Below, one piece after another: positions 59,393 through 64,000 of a stretch of 64,000 nucleotides of DNA; within the stretch, counting starts at the first letter, position 1, and every line of letters starts with the position of its first letter. The translations under genes were made by a program, and so were the position numbers. The notes under the pieces are model-generated. The model saw only the letters and a program-made list of their open reading frames with translations. It had not been told where the DNA came from and ran no database searches. The DNA comes from a bacterium D16-76 (GTDB lineage Bacteria > Bacillota > Clostridia > Oscillospirales > Acutalibacteraceae): the NCBI GenBank assembly GCA_009917445.1, contig QZEE01000014.1:1-64000 (forward strand). The letters run 5' to 3'.

Positions 59393-62031
59393 ATGAACGA
59401 TATTTTCTTTGGAAATAACAATACAAAAATAATTAGAAGCCTTTCAAAAAAGTATTTCAAAAAAACAGGGTGCGGAATGTTACTGCAATCCTGGCTATCA
59501 CGATGACGGCGTTTCTATTCACCTCAATTATCTCTCTTGCATTTAATATGACCTCTTCCTTGCAACTTTCCATGTTCATGCAAAAGGGAAGCAAGGCGGA
59601 TGGTACGCTGGGCTATATGACAGAAGAACAATATCGGCAGCTCATTGAGAGCGATTTCATTCAGGAAGCAGGACACAGGCGTTTCCTTGCGTATGCCAGC
59701 AATCCTATCGGCCATACCGTTGAAATCAACTATGCTGACAGCGTACAGCAGGAATTAACATTCTGTGCGCCAACGCACGGAGCCGCACCCCAGCAGTCGA
59801 ATGAGATTATCACCACTGACCGTGCGCTCAAGGCGTTAGGTGTTGAAGTTAAAATTGGTGCTTCGGTTCCCATAGAATTTGAAGTGCGGGGCCAGACCTA
59901 TCACTATGACATGGTACTTTCCGGCTGGTGGGAGACTAACAACGACACTGTTAGCCGGATAATTGTATCAGAACAGTTTGTAGAAGAAAACCCTGAATTG
60001 TTCAAAAACACCTATGCAGCGGACGGGGAAATGGCAGGGCTTATTTTTTCCGATGTGGTACTGAAAAACAAGATAAATATAAAAGGCCAGTTGGAGAATT
60101 TCGCATATATGGTCGGCGGCAACCCCCAAAACATGGAGGCAGATAATTATATCCTTTGTAGCGAAAATCAAATGACACAGGGAATGACATCAAGGGAAAC
60201 AATTTTATTTGCTGTGGTATTTGCACTTTTATTTGTGGTATGCGGTTATCTGCTGATTTACAACGTCTTTGATATTTCTGTCATGCAGGATGTACGGCAA
60301 TATGGTTTACTGCGGACAATCGGAACATCCTCCCGTCAGATTAAAAAACTGGTAAACCAGCAGGCGCTCTGCCTTACCCTTATTAGTTTACCTATTGGGT
60401 TAGCAACTGGTTTCCTTGCTGGATGGCTGGTACTGCCAGTGGCAATGAGTCTTTTCAGCTCTGAACACAAGTCTGTAATGTCAGCTATGCAGGTTTCAAC
60501 CTCCCCTCTAATTTTTATCATTGCGTCTATGTTTACAATTTTGACTGTATATATCAGCACACGGAAACCTGCAAAGAGAGCGGCAAAGGTATCACCGTTA
60601 GAAACTATTCGTTATACAGAACAAGGGAATTTCAAGCGAAAACCCACCAAACGGACACAAGGAGCCAAACTGTCCCGCATGGCTTTGTCTAACTTTGGAC
60701 GAAACAAACGGCGCTCGGTATTTATTATCATTTCCTTGTTGCTGTGCATTGTTTTTGTCAACTCGGCTGTTGTTATCACGCAGAGTATTGATGAAGAAAA
60801 GTTTATCAGCCGCAACACAAAAACAGACTACACAGTTTATAACTCTACTGTTGCCAATGTTTACGAGGGGTTCCGATACCATTCGGATGAACTGCCGACA
60901 TCCGTTATTGATTTCATCAATCAACAGCCTGGAATAGAAAACGGGAGAAGCCTTTACCGCAATACCCTGGACGACACAAATGTGTTGTTTGATTATGGTA
61001 TTGAGAATCTATCTTGCACAGGTACTTGGGAAGAAGATGATGGCCGTATCAATAAAGCCTATGGCAACTATTCTATGGCTGCCGCGCCTGATACGGAAAA
61101 TCTTTTTTATGGGAATATATATGGGGCGTCTGAACAATTCTTCTCTGATCTGACAATCTTTGATGGAGAACAAGATGCAGAAGTCCTAAAACAGAAAATG
61201 CAGTCCGGGGAATATGTTATACTTGGATGTTCCATGAACAGACTGACCGGAGAGCCAAAAGAAACACCGCTGACAGAACAGCTACAAGTAGGCGACAGTA
61301 TTTCTTTCTATAAAGACGGAGAACTGTTTCGGACTTTTACAATCCTCGCAAGGGCAAAGGTTGTAGGCACAGAAATAGAAACCGCTTCATCAACCTCCGC
61401 AGAAACTAAAATTGGGAAAGATGCTCCGTGCCTCTACATGGCCGACAGTATGTTTATGCAGCTTTACGACAACCCGACCATATTCAGTTATGGGTTTAAT
61501 GTGACCGAAGGACAGGAAGCACAGATAGAAGCCTTTTTGAATAATTTCACAGCAAGCAATCCCACTGTTGCCTATACTTCCACCGAAGTGCTGAAACAGT
61601 ACACAAATTCGGTTCAAAACACGGTTTTGCTGGTGGGTGGCATGATTGCGGCGATTATGGCTTTTGCCGGGCTGATTAACTTTACCAATATGATGATTAC
61701 CAGCATTATTACCCGCCGCAACGAATTTGCTACAATGCAGAGCATTGGTATGACAAACCGGCAGCTTCGCCGTTTAATGGTCTATGAGGGGTTATATTAT
61801 GCCGCGGGAGCAGATATAGTTGGCAGCATGATTGCAGCGATATTTGCGCTGACAGTCTTGGAAGATGCCTTAAACGCGCCATCCATGTGGTACTTTACCA
61901 TGCACTTTACGCTGGCTCCTGCTTTGACCGTGGCATTGGTCTATGTATTTCTGGCAACGGTCATTCCTACCGTTGCACTGCATTTCTTTAACAATGGAAC
62001 AGTAGTCGAGCGGTTAAGAACGGCGGAATAA
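59393..62031 (+). pseudogene. FtsX/BceB-like ABC permease with a frameshift in an A7 run near the start
   Basis: The ATG at 59393 follows AAAGGAGGG and reads MNDIFFGNNNTKIIRSLSKK. At the A-run 59459-59465 (seven A) the frame changes: the start frame ends at a TGA near 59502, while the next frame carries the rest, from RVRNVTAILAITMTAFLFTS for about 855 codons to 62031. Eight A would join them. The long frame has about ten transmembrane segments, with an external domain after the first, two FtsX cores (one near VFDISVMQDVRQYGLLRTIG, the other near MMITSIITRRNEFATMQSIG) and a second external domain between them. It may be a pseudogene, a slippage-controlled gene or a sequencing error. Confidence 0.85.
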
Positions 62032-62041
62032 ATATTATGAC

Positions 62042-62076
62042 TTGAAAAACCGGGGAATTTTTCCCCGGTTTTTCAA
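62042..62076 (+). terminator. Terminator of the BceAB-like operon
   Basis: TTGAAAAACCGGGGA (62042-62056) and TCCCCGGTTTTTCAA (62062-62076) form a perfect 15-bp stem whose A/T-rich flanks allow action in either direction. Confidence 0.9.
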
Positions 62077-62148
62077 ATGTCACCGTTTTGTGACATTTCC
62101 TAAAGTTATTTTGTCAGAACGGGTTGAGGCGGTGACATTCTTGTGATA
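62075..62148 (+). promoter_or_regulatory. GTGACATT operator cluster
   Basis: AAATGTCAC-N6-GTGACATTT (62075-62098) is a perfect 9-bp inverted repeat, and GTGACATTCTTGTGATA (62132-62148) is a further site that matches the one before the ATPase gene. A GGCGGTAT-ATAGGAGG-ATGCCGCC hairpin with a ribosome site in its loop follows at 62165-62188. It looks like the control region of a gene now lost. Confidence 0.5.
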
Positions 62149-62188
62149 TTTGTGGTTGAAAATGGGCGGTATATAGGAGGATGCCGCC

Positions 62189-62242
62189 ATGAGATTGCGA
62201 TGCCAAAATCAGCTTGATATTCACTTGTCAAAAAAAGCCTGA
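62189..62242 (+). CDS. Possible 17-codon remnant or leader peptide
   Basis: After TATAGGAGG, the ATG at 62189 opens a 17-codon frame (MRLRCQNQLDIHLSKKA). It lies at the joint between the operator cluster and conjugative-element sequence, so it is probably the truncated start of a lost gene rather than a functional peptide. An ATG at 62181 gives only three codons. The interval 62243-62310 shows nothing else. Confidence 0.3.
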   Translation: MRLRCQNQLDIHLSKKA

Positions 62243-62310
62243 CCCTCGCAACGGCGTACTCCACCCAAGGTTGCGAAAATCGTCAGTTTCAAGTTAATCA
62301 TGTCGTACCC

Positions 62311-62347
62311 AGCACCCGAACGGCTTTTAGCTGTCCGGGTGCTTTTG
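62311..62347 (+). terminator. Terminator upstream of the sigma-like genes
   Basis: AGCACCCG (62311-62318) pairs with CGGGTGCT (62336-62343), followed by TTTTGT. Confidence 0.75.
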
Positions 62348-62432
62348 TATTCCCAGGCCAACCACCGTGGCCCCGCTGCCGCTCTCCGCCCCCTTCGTTC
62401 AGACCCCAAAAATCTGAACGGAGGAAAGGACG

Positions 62433-62831
62433 ATGGAAATTACCATCAAAATCAATAGGCAGTTTATGTCTGTTGAGGTCAGCACCGAAGTTGCTGACTA
62501 TCTGGAACAGGCCAAGCGGAACAACAGGAAACTCTACCGGGAGCGTCAGCGGTATTGGGATGGGCGCGAGTGTGATGAGTACATAATCGCCGCCGAGGGC
62601 CGCTTGCCCTACTGCGCCACCCCGGAGGAATTGGTCTGCCAACGGGAAACGCTGGATGAAATTCTGGCGGTGCTGGCGCTCTGCACCGACACCCAGCGGG
62701 AGCGGTTCTTGCTCTATGCGCTGTACGATTTCAGCTATGCGGAGATTGCCGAGATGTGCGGTTGTACCAAAGGTTCGGTACAGACTTCCATCAACGCTGT
62801 CAGAAAAACTTTTCAGAAATTTTGGAAATAG
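62433..62831 (+). CDS. Sigma-70 region 4-like regulator of a conjugative element
   Basis: A 132-residue protein with a C-terminal sigma region 4 helix-turn-helix (LCTDTQRERFLLYALYDFSY, then IAEMCGCTKGSVQTSINAVR) and an N-terminal part (EITIKINRQFMSVEVSTEVA) typical of the small sigma-like proteins carried by Tn916-related and other gut conjugative transposons. There it is thought to control element genes, not to act as a full sigma factor. The start at 62433 follows GAGGAAAGG. GC content is high, unlike the upstream cassette. Confidence 0.85.
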   Translation: MEITIKINRQFMSVEVSTEVADYLEQAKRNNRKLYRERQRYWDGRECDEYIIAAEGRLPYCATPEELVCQRETLDEILAVLALCTDTQRERFLLYALYDFSYAEIAEMCGCTKGSVQTSINAVRKTFQKFWK

Positions 62832-62890
62832 GCCCATACAACCGACCCCCTAAGTGGGCTATAAGGTGAGGGGCGTTAGCTCCATCACCG

Positions 62891-62924
62891 GGAGGGACAA
62901 GCAGTTTCGACTGTTTGTCCCTCC
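62891..62924 (+). promoter_or_regulatory. UUCG-capped hairpin before the second sigma-like gene
   Basis: GGAGGGACAA (62891-62900) pairs with TTGTCCCTCC (62915-62924), with an inner AGT-TTCG-ACT tetraloop helix. It starts with a GGAGGG that resembles a ribosome site and ends 20 bases before the next start codon. It may act as a processing or translation-control element. Confidence 0.6.
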
Positions 62925-62943
62925 TGTCATTTAGGAGGTTAAA

Positions 62944-63396
62944 ATGAAAATCATCAACCTACGGCTCCACTATCCCCACTATGAGCAGGACAAGCTGGTG
63001 GAGGTCAGCGAGGAAGTCTTTGACGTGCTGTGCCAGTCCGTCCGGGAAATGCGGAACCATGAGCGCCGCAAGCGGTATCACCGGGCCTATTACTCGCTGG
63101 ATGCTTTCGAGTGGACGGAGAACTATGCTTTGGAACACAGCCCGTCCCCGGAGCAGCTTGTCATGCTGGCGGAGGAACGGGCCGAGCGTGACCGGCTGGT
63201 AGCTACTTTACGGGAGGCCCTTGCCTACACCACCCCCACCCAGGCCCGGCGCATCCGCGCCTACTACCAGGGCGGGCTGACCCAGCAGCAGATCGCAGAC
63301 CGCGAGTGCGTCCACAACAGCAACGTGTGTCTGTCCATCCGCCGTGGCCTGTGCAATCTCCGCCGTTACTACGCAGACCACCCCCAGGGGAAGTGA
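62944..63396 (+). CDS. Second sigma-70 region 4-like regulator
   Basis: A 150-residue protein with an N-terminal part like that of its neighbour (YEQDKLVEVSEEVFDVLCQS, RNHERRKRYHRAYYSLDAFE) and a C-terminal helix-turn-helix (TPTQARRIRAYYQGGLTQQQ, then IADRECVHNSNVCLSIRRGL). Both genes are common cargo of conjugative transposons in gut Firmicutes, usually upstream of excisionase, relaxase or integrase genes. The start at 62944 follows TTAGGAGG. Its stop is followed in the same frame by relaxase sequence, showing a deletion directly after it. Confidence 0.82.
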   Translation: MKIINLRLHYPHYEQDKLVEVSEEVFDVLCQSVREMRNHERRKRYHRAYYSLDAFEWTENYALEHSPSPEQLVMLAEERAERDRLVATLREALAYTTPTQARRIRAYYQGGLTQQQIADRECVHNSNVCLSIRRGLCNLRRYYADHPQGK

Positions 63397-63609
63397 GGGC
63401 GGTATGGCTATGGGCTATCCGTAGACCGGGCGCAACAGTTAGGCGAGCAGTTCTGTAAAGAGCATTTCCCCGGACACCAAGCGTTGGTATGTACCCACCC
63501 GGACGGGCATAACCACAGCGGCAATATCCATGTGCATATCGTAATCAATTCCCTACGGATTGCGGAAGTGCCGCTATACTCTAAGGGCACACGTTCTACA
63601 CACGGTTAG
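63397..63609 (+). pseudogene. MobA/VirD2-type relaxase fragment
   Basis: Immediately after the sigma-like stop, the same frame reads GLSVDRAQQLGEQFCKEHFP, then HQALVCTHPDGHNHSGNIHV and HIVINSLR. This includes the H-x-H...H metal-binding cluster of relaxases that nick the transfer origin. The catalytic Tyr region and the C-terminus are missing, there is no start codon, and the frame ends at 63607-63609 in unrelated sequence. It is a remnant of a transfer gene. Confidence 0.85.
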
Positions 63610-63740
63610 CAAATGCAGGCATGAATCCAAAGGCGTTGCAGTATATCATGGGACATGCCAACATCACCATGACGCTGGACTATTACACCCATGTTGACGC
63701 CTGTTCCGTAAAGGCAGAGATGGAGCGGCTGGCCGCGTAG
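63585..63740 (+). pseudogene. Tyrosine integrase (Tn916-type) C-terminal fragment
   Basis: From about 63585 a different frame reads HTFYTRLANAGMNPKALQYI, then MGHANITMTLDYYTH and VKAEMERLAA to TAG at 63738-63740. It contains the conserved H, the GH pair and the nucleophile Tyr region of a phage-type tyrosine recombinase; the rest of the gene is gone. It is joined to the relaxase fragment at about 63580-63588. Integrase genes normally lie at an element end, so the island boundary is expected just downstream. Confidence 0.88.
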
Positions 63741-64000
63741 TAAAAAGGAAGCGAAAGGCCGAGTTTACTACTTCCGTACTACGTTTCAGCGCAAAGTCAC
63801 GTCGGGATACGCCGAGATATGCGAATAACTCTCCCGCACGGCAAATGGCGGAAACGCCTGAAAATCAAGGCTTTGCCACCATTTGCCGAGTTACATAAGG
63901 TTAGGGCTGGAAATTGCAAAATCTTTATTGGAAATATTAAAGGGCCCAGCAGTTACGGGGGTTTGTGTTGGCGTTTTTCTCTTTTTATGATAGAGCTTAT
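63741..64000. other. Right-flank region without a recognised gene
   Basis: The 260 bases after the integrase relic hold no recognisable gene. GGCAAATGGCGGAAACGCC and the later CACCATTTGCC can pair as a broken inverted repeat (63839-63890), in the position where such elements often end. I could not identify a direct repeat of an attachment core. Confidence 0.4.

Larger units (their letters stand above)
50656..63740. mobile_element. Composite genomic island of decayed conjugative-element and resistance-type modules
   Basis: Starting just after the rplL terminator, the sequence changes abruptly in base composition and content. AT-rich genes (51.5-55.4 kb), mid-GC resistance-type genes (56.1-62.0 kb) and GC-rich conjugative-element genes (62.4-63.7 kb) adjoin one another, separated by truncated recombinase, transposase, relaxase and integrase relics. 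No single complete transfer module remains. The boundaries are approximate and the right end may lie beyond the window. Confidence 0.65.

Noticed and set aside
1-64000. tRNA, rRNA or CRISPR arrays
   Set aside because: No cloverleaf with a TTCGA-type arm plus anticodon context, no rRNA-like stretch and no regularly spaced direct repeats were seen on reading; a dedicated scan (tRNAscan-SE, a CRISPR finder) would be needed to exclude them fully.

Overview
The window looks like chromosomal DNA of a GC-rich Gram-positive gut Clostridia bacterium, probably of the Oscillospiraceae/Acutalibacteraceae type. The evidence is strong AGGAGG ribosome sites, frequent TTG/GTG starts, sigma-A promoters with 17-base spacers, Firmicutes genes (hprK, an L10 leader, AzlCD, a DUF512 protein beside der), a single mreB and a beta-glucuronidase. 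The genus call is inference only. No tRNA, rRNA or CRISPR array was seen.

Bases 1-1074 are the 3' end of a large serine recombinase, the tail of a mobile element to the left. Bases 1.2-12.5 kb are mostly housekeeping on the plus strand: a D,D-carboxypeptidase, pgi, a small P-loop protein, yceD-rpmF, a DUF512 radical-SAM/PDZ protein, der, plsY, a NUDIX hydrolase, murA, a WalJ-like metallo-hydrolase and rlmH. Bases 12.6-17.1 kb hold a convergent PTS-IIC-like membrane protein, mreB, a BlaI-type repressor and a DUF218 membrane protein. Bases 17.4-22.9 kb are catabolic and sensory: beta-glucuronidase plus a GH3 glycosidase, then a hemerythrin-CheX-receiver fusion. Bases 23.4-29.7 kb are a complete peptide-type ABC importer operon. 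Bases 29.7-38.2 kb carry azlCD, a DUF951 gene, prfA, a fused Sua5-CoaE gene, a lytic transglycosylase, an M18 aminopeptidase, a C26 amidase and a VanY-like peptidase. Bases 38.5-44.7 kb carry gltX, glnS, hprK, murB and an EamA exporter. Bases 44.8-49.3 kb carry an aldo/keto reductase and a sugar-type ABC importer operon that has no binding protein but does have a small adaptor-like membrane protein. The L10 leader with rplJ-rplL closes the core region near 50.65 kb.

From about 50.66 kb to the right edge the DNA is a patchwork island. It contains a broken Cys-rich VLP gene, an AT-rich cassette (ECF sigma factor, zinc-finger anti-sigma factor, membrane protein, ABC permease, ABC ATPase, 51-residue membrane peptide), and scars of a serine recombinase and an IS5-type transposase. 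It continues with a 5'-damaged ABC exporter, a MATE fragment joined to a histidine-kinase fragment, and a BceAB-like ATPase/FtsX pair whose permease is frameshifted in an A7 run. It ends with two sigma-70 region-4 proteins typical of conjugative elements and fused relics of a relaxase and a tyrosine integrase. It reads as decayed conjugative transposons carrying envelope-stress or peptide-antibiotic defence genes.

The main points for follow-up are two families of structured intergenic repeats (compensatory base changes in one, different stems under a shared frame in the other), the Sua5-CoaE fusion, the importer without a binding protein, the hemerythrin-CheX-REC fusion, and the sigma/anti-sigma/ABC cassette.
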